Shown here piece after piece: positions 24,589-32,818 of a stretch of 64,000 nucleotides of DNA. Within the stretch, counting starts at the first letter, position 1. Each line of letters starts with the position of its first letter. The translations under genes and the position numbers were made by a program. The notes beneath the pieces were generated by a model. It was not told where the DNA came from, made no database searches, and saw nothing but the letters and a program-made list of their open reading frames with translations. The stretch is from Deltaproteobacteria bacterium. GTDB lineage: Bacteria; Desulfobacterota; Syntrophorhabdia; Syntrophorhabdales; Syntrophorhabdaceae. The DNA lies in assembly GCA_022711595.1 (NCBI GenBank), contig JAKLET010000009.1, forward strand, positions 1 to 64,000, in the 5' to 3' direction.

Positions 24589-25220
24589 AAAACCCTGATA
24601 TGGAACCCTTTATCCTATACGATCTGAACATGGAAGAGCAGGAAGAAAAACCTGAGGCAGAGGGGACAGGGTTCATTGTGTATTTTGATGAGCAGGAAAG
24701 CGCCGGAGGAGAGAAGGCGACGACGGCGCCGCTGAACGTGGAGGAAGAGGCGCGTAGGGTATTCGAAGAGGCCTTCGCGCAGGGCGAGAAGGCCGGTCAC
24801 GAGATGGGGATGAAAAGAGTGGAACCGCTCGTGAAAAGACTGGGAGGGATCATCGCCGAACTTTCCCTGTTCAAGGAGCAGCTCGTCAAGCGGGCGGAAC
24901 ACCTTTCAACGGAACTTGCTTTTATCTTTGCCGAGGCCATCATTCTCAGGGAATGCCGGGAGCATCATGACACGATCCTGCACATGATCAGAAAGGCTCT
25001 TGCCCTCTGCGAGGAACACAGCGGTACGACGATCCGTATGCGCCGCGAAGACGCGCAGCATATCGCGGAAGAAGACCTGAGCAATTTCAAGGTCATCAGG
25101 GATGATACCCTCCACGAACCGGGGTTTGTCATCGAGACGAACTTCGGAGATATCGACGGGCGGGTTTCTGTCCAGATAGAAGAACTGAAAAAAGAGTTCC
25201 TTAATGGAAAACTCGATTGA
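24585..25220 (+). CDS. fliH: Flagellar export ATPase regulator FliH
   Basis: This is a roughly 211-residue protein with an acidic N-terminus, a long helical middle (EEEARRVFEEAFAQGEKAGHEMG) with glycine spacing typical of FliH/YscL, and a C-terminal domain ending in an IEELKKEF helix. It binds FliI and docks it at FlhA. The start may be TTG 24585, coupled to the fliG stop, or ATG 24600; neither has a strong ribosome binding site. It overlaps fliI by 17 nt. Confidence 0.9.
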   Translation: MKNPDMEPFILYDLNMEEQEEKPEAEGTGFIVYFDEQESAGGEKATTAPLNVEEEARRVFEEAFAQGEKAGHEMGMKRVEPLVKRLGGIIAELSLFKEQLVKRAEHLSTELAFIFAEAIILRECREHHDTILHMIRKALALCEEHSGTTIRMRREDAQHIAEEDLSNFKVIRDDTLHEPGFVIETNFGDIDGRVSVQIEELKKEFLNGKLD

Positions 25221-26529
25221 CGATACCCTGTCCCTGACCAGGGACATGCTCTCCGGTATATACCCCTACCGTGTTTACGGGAAGGTAAACCAGGTCGTGG
25301 GCCTTGTCATCGAGGGAAAGGGACCTATCGCCTCTGTGGGAGATTCGGCGTTGATCTACCCCGTTGACAGCACGGTTCCCATCGATGCGGAGGTTGTCGG
25401 TTTCAAGGAAGGCAAAACCCTGCTTATGCCGCTGGGCGATCTCAGGGGTGTAGGCATCGGTTCGAGGATACTCTCAAAAAAGAAGACTGTCGATATCATG
25501 GCCGGCGAGGGCCTTCTGGGCAGGGTCATAGACGGTCTGGGCAATCCCATGGACGGAAAAGGGCCCATTAACTGCACGGAATCAGTTCCCATCTACCGCG
25601 AGACTGTCAACCCCATGCGTAAAAAACGCATCACAGACCCTCTGGACCTGGGGGTGAGGAGCATAAACGGTCTTCTGACATGCGGCAAAGGACAGCGCAT
25701 AGGGATCTTCGCAGGTTCAGGTGTGGGCAAAAGTGTCCTTCTGGGCATGATCGCCCGCAATACCGAAGCCAATATCAATGTGATCGGGCTTATCGGGGAG
25801 CGCGGTCGTGAGGTGAGGGAATTTATTGAACGAGACCTTGGCGACGGCATCAAGAATTCTGTCGTCGTTGTCGCAACATCCGATCAACCGCCCCTGATAA
25901 GGGTGAGGGGGGCGTTCCTCACGATAGCACTGGCCGAGTATTTCCGGGACAGGGGGAATGACGTGCTGCTGCTTATGGATTCCCTGACCCGCTTCAGCAT
26001 GGCGCAGAGAGAGGTTGGCCTGGCAATAGGCGAACCGCCCACGTCGAAGGGATACACACCAAGCGTTTTTTCGCTGTTGACGAAGGTCCTGGAACGGGCA
26101 GGCAACGGAGAGGGCGAAGGGACCATGACCGCGATCTACACCGTGCTTGTTGAAGGTGATGACCTCGATGATCCCATAGCTGACTCGGCGAGGTCCATCC
26201 TTGACGGACACGTCGTTCTTTCACGCAAGCTCTCCGATGCAAACCATTACCCTCCCATTGATGTCTTGAGGAGCATAAGCAGGTTGATGAAGGACATTTC
26301 TCCAAAGGACCAGACAGAGTACGCTGCCAGGATCGTTGAGATACTCTCGGAGTTCGAGCGGGCCGAGGACCTTATCAATATCGGCGCATATACCCCGGGC
26401 AACAGCCAGAAGGTGGACTACGCCATCTCCATGATAGACAAGGTCAAGACGTTCCTTACCCAGGATGTCGACGAGAAGGTCACGCTGGAGGAAACGCAGA
26501 ACAGCATGAAGATCCTATTTTACGTGTGA
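25204..26529 (+). CDS. fliI: Flagellar export ATPase FliI
   Basis: This 441-residue protein is related to the F1 ATP synthase beta subunit. It has Walker A GIFAGSGVGKS, the Walker B region LLLMDSLTRF, and the FliI/YscN segment GEPPTSKGYTPSVFS. It powers unfolding and delivery of export substrates at the flagellar base. It overlaps fliH. After it comes a 165-nt spacer filled with an inverted repeat before fliJ, which breaks the otherwise tight operon. Confidence 0.97.
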   Translation: MENSIDDTLSLTRDMLSGIYPYRVYGKVNQVVGLVIEGKGPIASVGDSALIYPVDSTVPIDAEVVGFKEGKTLLMPLGDLRGVGIGSRILSKKKTVDIMAGEGLLGRVIDGLGNPMDGKGPINCTESVPIYRETVNPMRKKRITDPLDLGVRSINGLLTCGKGQRIGIFAGSGVGKSVLLGMIARNTEANINVIGLIGERGREVREFIERDLGDGIKNSVVVVATSDQPPLIRVRGAFLTIALAEYFRDRGNDVLLLMDSLTRFSMAQREVGLAIGEPPTSKGYTPSVFSLLTKVLERAGNGEGEGTMTAIYTVLVEGDDLDDPIADSARSILDGHVVLSRKLSDANHYPPIDVLRSISRLMKDISPKDQTEYAARIVEILSEFERAEDLINIGAYTPGNSQKVDYAISMIDKVKTFLTQDVDEKVTLEETQNSMKILFYV

Positions 26530-26535
26530 GAAGAG

Positions 26536-26680
26536 AGGTCATGGGTAATTGGGTTATAGGTCATGGGAAAAAGAAGAGAGATTATGGGCAATGGGTTACA
26601 GGTCATTGAGTAGACAAGAAAATTCAATATCCTTTGTTTTTCCTATCACCTATAACCTATTACCTGTCACCTGTTTTTTT
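26536..26680. repeat. Imperfect inverted repeat, family A, between fliI and fliJ
   Basis: The left arm (26536-26567) contains GGTCATGGGTAATTGGG then TTATAGGTCATGGG. The right arm (26642-26672) is its reverse complement at about 80 percent, and is followed by a T run (26674-26680). In RNA this gives a stem of about 31 bp with a 74-nt loop and a U tail. It could act as an attenuator inside the operon. Confidence 0.65.
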
Positions 26681-26694
26681 CTCCGGAAAAACTT

Positions 26695-27123
26695 ATGGAT
26701 AAGAAACGCATAGACCGGATAATCGAGATAAAGGAAAAGCTCAGGCAGGACAAGGAGCGCGAGATCGAAGAGACGGTTTCGAAGATGTCCTGCATCTGCG
26801 ATGAGATCCGGAGCGTCGACAACGACATAGAAAAAAACTATGAAAAGATCTCGGAAACGCCGCTTACCGGCAACGACTTCGCCGTGATCAAGGATTACCT
26901 TGAATACCTGGACATAACAAAGACAAGCCTTATCTGCGAAAAAGAATCCGCCCAGGAACAGATCGATGTTTTAAAAGCCGAGTTCTTCGAGATCGCCCGG
27001 GAGCTGAAGATGCTCTGCACACTCAAGGAAAAGGTCGCCAGGGTCATCAAGAAATCACAGAACAGGCGCGAGCAGAAGATGCTTGACGATATGGCCCTGC
27101 GTCTCGAAGACAAAAGGATGTAA
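26695..27123 (+). CDS. fliJ: Flagellar FliJ-like export chaperone
   Basis: This 142-residue, almost wholly helical and highly charged protein (repeated E/K/R with coiled-coil spacing from residue 8 to 135) sits right after fliI. That size and position match FliJ, the coiled-coil stalk that links FliI to FlhA. Sequence similarity to known FliJ is weak to the eye, as is usual for this family. In other genomes fliK commonly follows; here an accessory island of 7 kb intervenes. Confidence 0.75.
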   Translation: MDKKRIDRIIEIKEKLRQDKEREIEETVSKMSCICDEIRSVDNDIEKNYEKISETPLTGNDFAVIKDYLEYLDITKTSLICEKESAQEQIDVLKAEFFEIARELKMLCTLKEKVARVIKKSQNRREQKMLDDMALRLEDKRM

Positions 27124-27548
27124 GGCGGCTTGAATGCTTGAGTGGTTGAATCGCTTTAATGTGAAAAACCAAAACTAAAAAAAGACAGGTCACCCCTCTC
27201 TTTGGAGGCCGGGAGGGATTTGGGTGAAGAACCTCTTGAATGCTTGAGCGACAAAGACATCACAAAAACCCTGACCTTGCTTAATATACGCCTGCGTCGG
27301 CTCCTCGTCGACGCCTCGGTATCATCTTCGATACAGGGCCGGAATAGATTCTTTTATCTTGAAGCCCATTAAAAGCTGTTCCATATGTTCCACGTACTGG
27401 AACCGGCATGTTCTCTCCGCCGGGGGATCCAATGCTGATCAAGTCATTTTAATTCATCTTAAAGTTGCGGCGTGAATAAGGGGGTGCGTGGATATGTTAT
27501 GTATATCACCTACTACTAAATAGATCCAAACCGATCGGGTCCTGTTGA
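27124..27548. other. Non-coding left border of the accessory island
   Basis: These 425 bp hold no convincing gene. The first 130 bp contain family C repeat words (GGCTTGAATGCTTGAGTGG and CTCTTGAATGCTTGAGCG). The rest has no clear promoter or terminator that I can support. Confidence 0.5.
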
Positions 27549-30425
27549 TCACCACCTGTACTGTATCCCCAGCGTCCCCGCGTGCTGTGTGTTGTCCCCG
27601 GAGAAGCTGCCGTCATAGGTGAAATGGAGGCAGATGTCCTCTTTCGTCTGCCAGGTAAGGCGGAACCCCGCACCGAGGGAGTCCCTGTTCGGCCTGTCGC
27701 CCCGGACGGTGAAGGTGGATGTCGGATACCCGGCAAAGGAGGCGTCGAGGGCATAGTCACCGTTTGCGAACTCGTGGTCCCATGCGACCTTGAGCTCGGG
27801 GGTGAGGGTGTCCGAGGAGGATATCTTATAGTCTTTCGTGAGCCTCATACCGAGGGAGCCGACAAGGGAGGAGGTGTGGTCGGAATCCGCGCTGAGGCTC
27901 AGCGCCCCCGCGTCCCTCTCAGTGAAGCCGTCCCGCATGAGGTATATACCCGTCAGTGAGGCAAGGGGGATGATATCGACGGGTGATGTGGTAAGACGAT
28001 AGCCCCCCTCGAGGTATCCCCCCAGGGTCTGTCCGGCATAGGAGGCCTTCGCCCTTCTCGAGACGGTGCCGAAGGCGATGTCCCTTCTCGTGTCGTAGCG
28101 GTTGTACCCGCAGGCAGCGATGCCGCTCACGTAAAAGGGATTCATCTTATAGATCCCGTAGAGGGAGCCCTGGTAGCTCGATACGGTGGCACTGTCGGAG
28201 AGATCCTTCATGTCCACCTTCGTGTGGGAGTACCCCAGAGAGGCGCCGACAAGGAGAGAAGGTGCGACCACCCTGTCGAACCCCGCGGAGAAACCGGCCA
28301 TGTCGGAGTCGTAGCGGGAGGAGATGTCGTTACCCCTCCTCTGCCCCAGGCTGCCGTAGCCCTCGGCCCAGAGACCCCGGGAGGTGCCGGTCCTTCCCGC
28401 CGCATTCGAAAGGGCAGCCATGAGGGTATTGCCCGCGTCACTTCCCGTATCTGTCCGGGAGGCGAGCATGACAGGCCGGTTGGCGAATGACGACCGGGGT
28501 CCTCCCGAGATGAACCCTCCCATCCTCCCCGACATGACACCCATGTACTGGCTGAAGGAGGAGAAGGTGGCACCGGTGAGGGCGGTGTGGGAGAGACCTC
28601 CCATCTGGTCGAAGGCGCCCCGGGCGGAGGGGGCGGAGAAACCGAAAAGCGTGGTCATGACACCCGCCATGTCGCCCGTCGCAACGGGGGCTATCCTGTC
28701 GAGGGCGGATGCCACCGTGTACTGGTTGGACGTGGCCGCCACATCGGCGAAGCCCATCGTGTTCCTGGTGAGGACCAGGTAGACGGTCGTCGGATCATAC
28801 CTTAAGGAGGGGGTGAGGAAGGCGAGGTTGCTTGTTACGTTCCCGAATGTCCCTGTGACACTCCCGGCAGTGAGAATGGTGTAGGTGGTGCTCAAGTTAT
28901 AGTTGCCCGACTCGGCAAGAACCGACACCGTTCCCCCGTTTAAAGTGGCCGTGCCCGTCACGATCAGCTTGTCCGACTGCCCTGCCGCGTTGACCTCCAC
29001 CTGGTAGACGGCACCCGCGTTGTGGGTGTAGTTGCCCGAGATCGTGAGGGTGCCGATGGAGTTGCCCGGGGCGAGGGTGCCCGAGTTCACCACATCCCCG
29101 TTTATCGTGCCCGTGCCCTTCAGTACACCCGATGCGCCTATAGTAAAGGGGCCCAGCAGAGTGTTTGTGGCAATGAGAGACCCCCCGTTCACGAAGGTGC
29201 CGCCGGTATATGTGTTGGCACCGGAAAGGGTGAGAGCACCCGACCCGGTCTTGGTGAGAGAACCGGCGCCGGAGATCACGGAACTCACCGTAAGGGCTCC
29301 GTTCACATCCGCCGTTGTCAGTTCAATTGTTCCCGTCCCTCCAATGGTTCCGGTTTGACCGCCTGCAACTGTGGCCTTGGCTATGCTCACGGTGCCAGAG
29401 CCATTATTATTGAAGGTACCCCCCGAAAGATCGAGAGTAGTGCAGGAAAGGCTCCCCGTACCTGTGTAATTCAGGGTACCGCTTACGTTGCCCGTTGTTA
29501 TTGCCGTTGCGCCGCTGCCGGCGAGGACGCCTGTCGCTGTGGGACTGACATCCAGGGTCGTGACGGAAAAAGTGCCCGCACCCTGGTTGTTAGTCAGCGT
29601 ACCGGCAAGACCGATGGAACCTGATCCGGTATACGTTGCGGCGGCTCCCTGCGTCAAAAAACCGGTTGATGTTACGTTGATCACGCCCTGATTGTTCAGC
29701 GTACCGTTATTGGCGAACGTTCTGGAATTGGTCAGAGTAGCGCCTGTGTTGTTATTGAGGATACCCTCATTGGTCAGGGTGGCAGCCCATGGAGAGCTAT
29801 TAGTGAGATTACCGTTGTTGGTCAGGGTTGCGCCTGCTTTGTTTGTCAGGGTGGCCCCGTTCTCGATCGTGCCATTGTTAGTCAGGGTTGCGCCTGCTTC
29901 GTTTGTTATAGTATCGGTGCATTGCAGGTAGCCGGTGCTCTCATTTGTGATTGTCCCGGAATTGGACATCCAGCGGTTGTAAAATCGCCCGGAGTTGGTC
30001 AGGATTCCGCCGGCGCTGTTGGTTGTTGTCTGGGTACTGCCGTAGAAAGCGCCTGAATTGTTGGTAAATGTTCCGGAGTTGGTCAGTGTTCCACCGTTGA
30101 GCCAGATATAACCGTTGTTGGTCAGGGTGGCGCCGGCTTTATTGCTAAACCCATCCTGGATGTTAACGGAAGCATCAGTGCTGTTGTCAAAGACACCGTT
30201 GTTGGTCACGATGACATAGCTAAGGAAATTGCCGTTGTTCGTGAGGGTGCCCCCGGCATTGATCTCACAGGTGTCCGCAAGGCCAACTGTAAAGTTGACG
30301 CCGGCAGCGATTGTCTTATCGGGAGGCACGGTCAGGGATTCCGCCAGCGCAACAAACGGCGGGAGAATAAGCAAAAGGCAGAGCAGAACGCAACCCTTGT
30401 ATCGTCGCGGAATCATCGAGAACAC
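27549..30425 (-). CDS. Autotransporter with TLTNNG-repeat passenger
   Basis: This 958-residue type V secretion protein has a signal peptide (to about residue 29), a long repetitive beta-helix passenger and a C-terminal autotransporter barrel. The passenger has many copies of GATLTNNG, GGTLTNSG and related units at residues 55-260, and an autotransporter-associated strand motif (LTKTGSGALTLSGANTYTGG). The barrel (about 690-958: RGLWAEGYGSLG to a terminal LGIQYRW) ends in an aromatic residue as barrel assembly requires. The GTG start at 30425 has GGAGG six nt before it. It probably makes a surface fibre for adhesion. It is transcribed against the flagellar genes around it. Confidence 0.93.
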   Translation of the reverse strand: MFSMIPRRYKGCVLLCLLLILPPFVALAESLTVPPDKTIAAGVNFTVGLADTCEINAGGTLTNNGNFLSYVIVTNNGVFDNSTDASVNIQDGFSNKAGATLTNNGYIWLNGGTLTNSGTFTNNSGAFYGSTQTTTNSAGGILTNSGRFYNRWMSNSGTITNESTGYLQCTDTITNEAGATLTNNGTIENGATLTNKAGATLTNNGNLTNSSPWAATLTNEGILNNNTGATLTNSRTFANNGTLNNQGVINVTSTGFLTQGAAATYTGSGSIGLAGTLTNNQGAGTFSVTTLDVSPTATGVLAGSGATAITTGNVSGTLNYTGTGSLSCTTLDLSGGTFNNNGSGTVSIAKATVAGGQTGTIGGTGTIELTTADVNGALTVSSVISGAGSLTKTGSGALTLSGANTYTGGTFVNGGSLIATNTLLGPFTIGASGVLKGTGTINGDVVNSGTLAPGNSIGTLTISGNYTHNAGAVYQVEVNAAGQSDKLIVTGTATLNGGTVSVLAESGNYNLSTTYTILTAGSVTGTFGNVTSNLAFLTPSLRYDPTTVYLVLTRNTMGFADVAATSNQYTVASALDRIAPVATGDMAGVMTTLFGFSAPSARGAFDQMGGLSHTALTGATFSSFSQYMGVMSGRMGGFISGGPRSSFANRPVMLASRTDTGSDAGNTLMAALSNAAGRTGTSRGLWAEGYGSLGQRRGNDISSRYDSDMAGFSAGFDRVVAPSLLVGASLGYSHTKVDMKDLSDSATVSSYQGSLYGIYKMNPFYVSGIAACGYNRYDTRRDIAFGTVSRRAKASYAGQTLGGYLEGGYRLTTSPVDIIPLASLTGIYLMRDGFTERDAGALSLSADSDHTSSLVGSLGMRLTKDYKISSSDTLTPELKVAWDHEFANGDYALDASFAGYPTSTFTVRGDRPNRDSLGAGFRLTWQTKEDICLHFTYDGSFSGDNTQHAGTLGIQYRW
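29690..30270. repeat. Degenerate tandem repeats encoding the TLTNNG passenger
   Basis: About 24-bp-class units carrying GTTGTTGGTCAGGGT and GCGCC(TG)GC recur with substitutions and variable spacing. They encode the asparagine/glycine-rich units of the autotransporter on the minus strand. Near-identical copies at 29814-29838 and 29874-29898 could recombine and change passenger length. Confidence 0.7.
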
Positions 30426-30874
30426 TGTAATCCTCCCTGCTTGCAGCCGGGGAGATCACGCTTGTCCATGAACCCCATATCTTCCCGTGAGGGGACAAAG
30501 AATCATCTCTTCTGTTCTGGCAATGATGTGAAAGGGATTCATAATTATTGTATATAGCCGTCATACATGAGTCAAGCGTAAAACGTGCATATGGAACGAA
30601 ATCCGGCGGTGGCAAGCCGGGACCTGTCCGCTTATATCGGACCCGCCATATCGTACTCTCTATTACGCATTGAAACCTCCGATGCCCAGGAAGTAATTGA
30701 TATTACGGAGTACAGGAAGCTACTCACGATGCCTTGCCCAGCAATGTGTGGGAAAATATCGTCCTTCCGATAGCATGATGAAGGACCGTGAATGCCGGGA
30801 GAAATGCGGCACAACCTACGGTTCAGCAAGGGGTGTTTTTGGACGATTCACTTAAGCCTCTTGATTCGGCAATC
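30426..30874. other. Non-coding segment between autotransporter and DUF6429 gene
   Basis: No gene is supported here. The stretch near 30788-30850 contains TGCCGGGAGAAATGCGGCA (a 5-bp hairpin) followed by ACGGTTCAGCAAGGGG. This resembles the sequence that often follows group II intron reverse-transcriptase genes; no such gene is present, so at most it is a scar. Confidence 0.35.
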
Positions 30875-31345
30875 TCATCCTTCTGGTTCTACCACTCGTG
30901 CCACTTCACCACCACATTTCTTGCATGTGCCCCGCAGAACGAGCAACCGCCTTTCCATTTTCCCATCGTGCAGTTCCATTGGTACACCTGTTTTACAATG
31001 TGGGCACCAGACCGACTCGATGATGTCTTTTCTCGCTTGCTCCGGCACTTCGTTCCATCGTTTCTTTGCATCAGGGGTAAGCTTCGGCAGGGATATGACT
31101 GTTGTTTGTTTGGCAAAAAACTGTTTAAACTGCTCTCTGGCTCTGAGGAAACCTTCCTCGGTCATTGCTACCGATTTTGTCTTGCCTGCGGGGTTTGATA
31201 TATATCCTTTTTCATGAAGCCTGTTCATAGTATCCCAGTCAAATCCCTTCCAGGCTCTCGCCCCCAGACCCTCATGTCTTTCATGGGTAACAAGATAGAG
31301 AAGGGCCAGGGTGTAATCATCTATCTTGTTTTCGTCGTAGTCCAT
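30875..31345 (-). CDS. DUF6429-domain protein with C-terminal zinc ribbon
   Basis: This 156-residue protein has an N-terminal segment (about 1-80) with DYTLALLYLVTH, RAWKGFDWD, RLHEKGYISNPAGK and KSVAMTEEG, which fits the DUF6429 family of unknown function. Those proteins usually end near residue 80-90. Here a second half follows with WCPHCKTG and CKKCGGE, a four-cysteine zinc ribbon. It lies 15 bp after the antitoxin-like gene in the same direction, making a three-gene unit. The role is unknown; a nucleic-acid-binding function is suggested only by the ribbon. Confidence 0.75.
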   Translation of the reverse strand: MDYDENKIDDYTLALLYLVTHERHEGLGARAWKGFDWDTMNRLHEKGYISNPAGKTKSVAMTEEGFLRAREQFKQFFAKQTTVISLPKLTPDAKKRWNEVPEQARKDIIESVWCPHCKTGVPMELHDGKMERRLLVLRGTCKKCGGEVARVVEPEG

Positions 31346-31360
31346 TCACCTTCCCGGGTC

Positions 31361-31663
31361 TCAGCCGAGAGCCGCCAGCCCCTTGCGATCGATGAGGTCG
31401 AGCAGGCGCTGGGCGGGACCGCTTGGTTTCTTCTGTCCCTGTTCCCACTGCTGTACCGTTGACTTGCCTATACCAAGCATGGCCGCAAAGACGGCCTGGC
31501 TGACGTGGTTGGCTATGCGAATACGGCGGATGTCTTCGGGCTTGAATGGACGCTTCATCGGCAGCCGCAGTGCGTCAATCTTGCGCAGGGTAATTTCGTC
31601 CATAGCTCCGACTTTGAACAGGTCGCGGGCCATCTCGTTTGCAATATCGAGAATCTCACTCAT
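31361..31663 (-). CDS. XRE-family antitoxin/regulator (NadS/HigA-like)
   Basis: This 100-residue protein has a C-terminal helix-turn-helix (VSQAVFAAMLGIGKSTVQQWE, about residues 50-70) followed by KKPSGPAQRLLDLI, the usual NadS/HigA-2 pattern. ATG 31663 is chosen because GGGAGGT lies just before it; the longer frame to 31678 would include that site. The start overlaps the toxin stop (ATGA). It should neutralise the upstream RelE-like toxin and repress the unit through the palindrome at 32048. Confidence 0.88.
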   Translation of the reverse strand: MSEILDIANEMARDLFKVGAMDEITLRKIDALRLPMKRPFKPEDIRRIRIANHVSQAVFAAMLGIGKSTVQQWEQGQKKPSGPAQRLLDLIDRKGLAALG

Positions 31664-32034
31664 TGCTGCACCTCCCATATGGATCCTTCCGCCAGAAGCC
31701 TGTTGATCTGGCTGTCAGTCGCCGAAACAAAGGCTTCGGCAACAAGGCTCAAAGCAGCCTCTTCCTTGGCGGAAATGTTGGCCTTCTTGCTTTTGGCAAA
31801 AGCGTAAAGAAAGATAACCCGCTCCGAATTCGGCCTTTTATACCCCACAATCGTCCGGTATCCTCCACTTTTCCCGCTACCCGTCCGCGCAAGACGTTTC
31901 TTGAACAGGCCGCCACCAAGATCTGCTTCAACTTTACCCTCAACGATTTCTATCGCAGCTTTTAACAAGAGAGAACCGGGTATATTCTCACCATGTGCCC
32001 AACGGTTGAACCATTTGTTCTTGAACACCCTCAC
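31660..32034 (-). CDS. RelE/HigB-like toxin (COG4737, DUF1044 type)
   Basis: This protein of about 124 residues has the family order FKNKWFNRWA, EADLGGGLFKKRLARTGSGKSGGYR, and FLYAFAKSKKANIS. These features mark type II toxins of the RelE/ParE superfamily that cut mRNA on ribosomes. The start is placed at GTG 32034 because homologues begin close to the FKxKWF motif; the frame is open to a TTG at 32070. The toxin gene precedes the antitoxin gene, as in higBA. No ribosome binding site is obvious. Confidence 0.85.
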   Translation of the reverse strand: MRVFKNKWFNRWAHGENIPGSLLLKAAIEIVEGKVEADLGGGLFKKRLARTGSGKSGGYRTIVGYKRPNSERVIFLYAFAKSKKANISAKEEAALSLVAEAFVSATDSQINRLLAEGSIWEVQQ

Positions 32035-32047
32035 GTAACTAACTATA

Positions 32048-32058
32048 TCACTTAGTGA
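32048..32058. promoter_or_regulatory. Palindromic operator of the toxin-antitoxin unit
   Basis: TCACTTAGTGA is a perfect 5-bp inverted repeat around one base, 14 nt upstream of the toxin start, the expected place for autorepression. A flanking CTCAC (32030-32034) is also present. Confidence 0.5.
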
Positions 32059-32321
32059 GTCAGTATGCAAGGCGCATTCTCGAAATGATGATGGGCGTAG
32101 CAGAAATTTATCCGTATTGTCATTGAGTGCCGGCCACTACAGCAACAGCCTTAATTAACAGCTGAAATCTTCGCGATTTTGGAGAAATTTCGTGTTAAAG
32201 ATTACAGCCAATAACATAATCAATAACCACCAAGCCCTCGCGATCATGCCACCACATATTGATATAAAAAGCGCCCCAAAGACCGCCCTGTTACTGTTCG
32301 TAATCAATATGGGGATGCCGG

Positions 32322-32465
32322 TCATCTGCCATGAAGTATATCCATCCAGCGTATCGCTTCATGCTCGCTGACCTTGCCGAGATAGATCTGGGTTGTTTTG
32401 AGATCCTGATGTCTCAGGATAATCTTGGACACGATTTCCAGTTGAAAGGTTTGATTATTGGGGGT
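32322..32465 (-). pseudogene. Tyrosine recombinase (integrase), C-terminal remnant
   Basis: Hand translation of the minus strand gives a fragment of about 47 codons with IILRHQDLKTTQIYLGKVSE and HEAIRWMDILHGR before a TGA. This is the last part of a phage-type integrase: the His of the H/W box and the nucleophile Tyr in TTQIYLG. The frame is closed by TAA just upstream and no Arg-containing catalytic core is found, so the gene is truncated. It marks the right part of the accessory island as formerly mobile. Confidence 0.75.
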
Positions 32466-32574
32466 TTATCAGATTTGACGCTTTTAGGAAGAACTGCGTG
32501 GAGGGGGTTGTTTGTGAGGCGCGACTTCGAGCACGGTTGGGACCCGCTTGACGAGGGAGAACGTTCCGTAAGGA

Positions 32575-32623
32575 CGGTCCGCGTGTCTGAGCCCCGGCTT
32601 TGACGGGACGAGTTCGCGGACCG
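32575..32623. repeat. GC-rich inverted repeat in a non-coding segment
   Basis: CGGTCCGCG (32575-32583) and CGCGGACCG (32615-32623) form a perfect 9-bp stem around 31 nt that can fold further. It lies in a GC-rich stretch (about 32490-32760) without a credible gene and could be an RNA structure or an old attachment region. Confidence 0.5.
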
Positions 32624-32690
32624 AGTGAATTCCGAGTCTTAGTGGGTAATCGCGCCGCAGGCGGGACCAAAAGCCGAGCGCAGCGGAGTG

Positions 32691-32733
32691 ACGAACAAAT
32701 AGTCCCCCCTCCGCACATGACGGAAACTCCCCC
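32691..32733. repeat. Left copy of a direct repeat flanking the Tm-1-like gene
   Basis: ACGAACAAATAGTCCCCCC then TCCGCACATGACGGAA. It matches 34162-34199 with a few changes and a 2-nt gap. Confidence 0.65.
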
Positions 32734-32818
32734 GCGCCAGTCTCTGGCTGCTTAAGCACTGATGAGAGCCAGAGCACGGCACGGGGAAAGCGGTTTCTGA
32801 ACACAATTCTTTTTCCTT

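Noticed and set aside
27281-27390. Possible gene remnant left of the autotransporter
   Set aside because: Short minus-strand frames were translated but none resembled a known family clearly enough to report.
32331-32603. A plus-strand 90-codon frame
   Set aside because: It is the antisense of the integrase remnant, whose minus-strand reading matches a known family.
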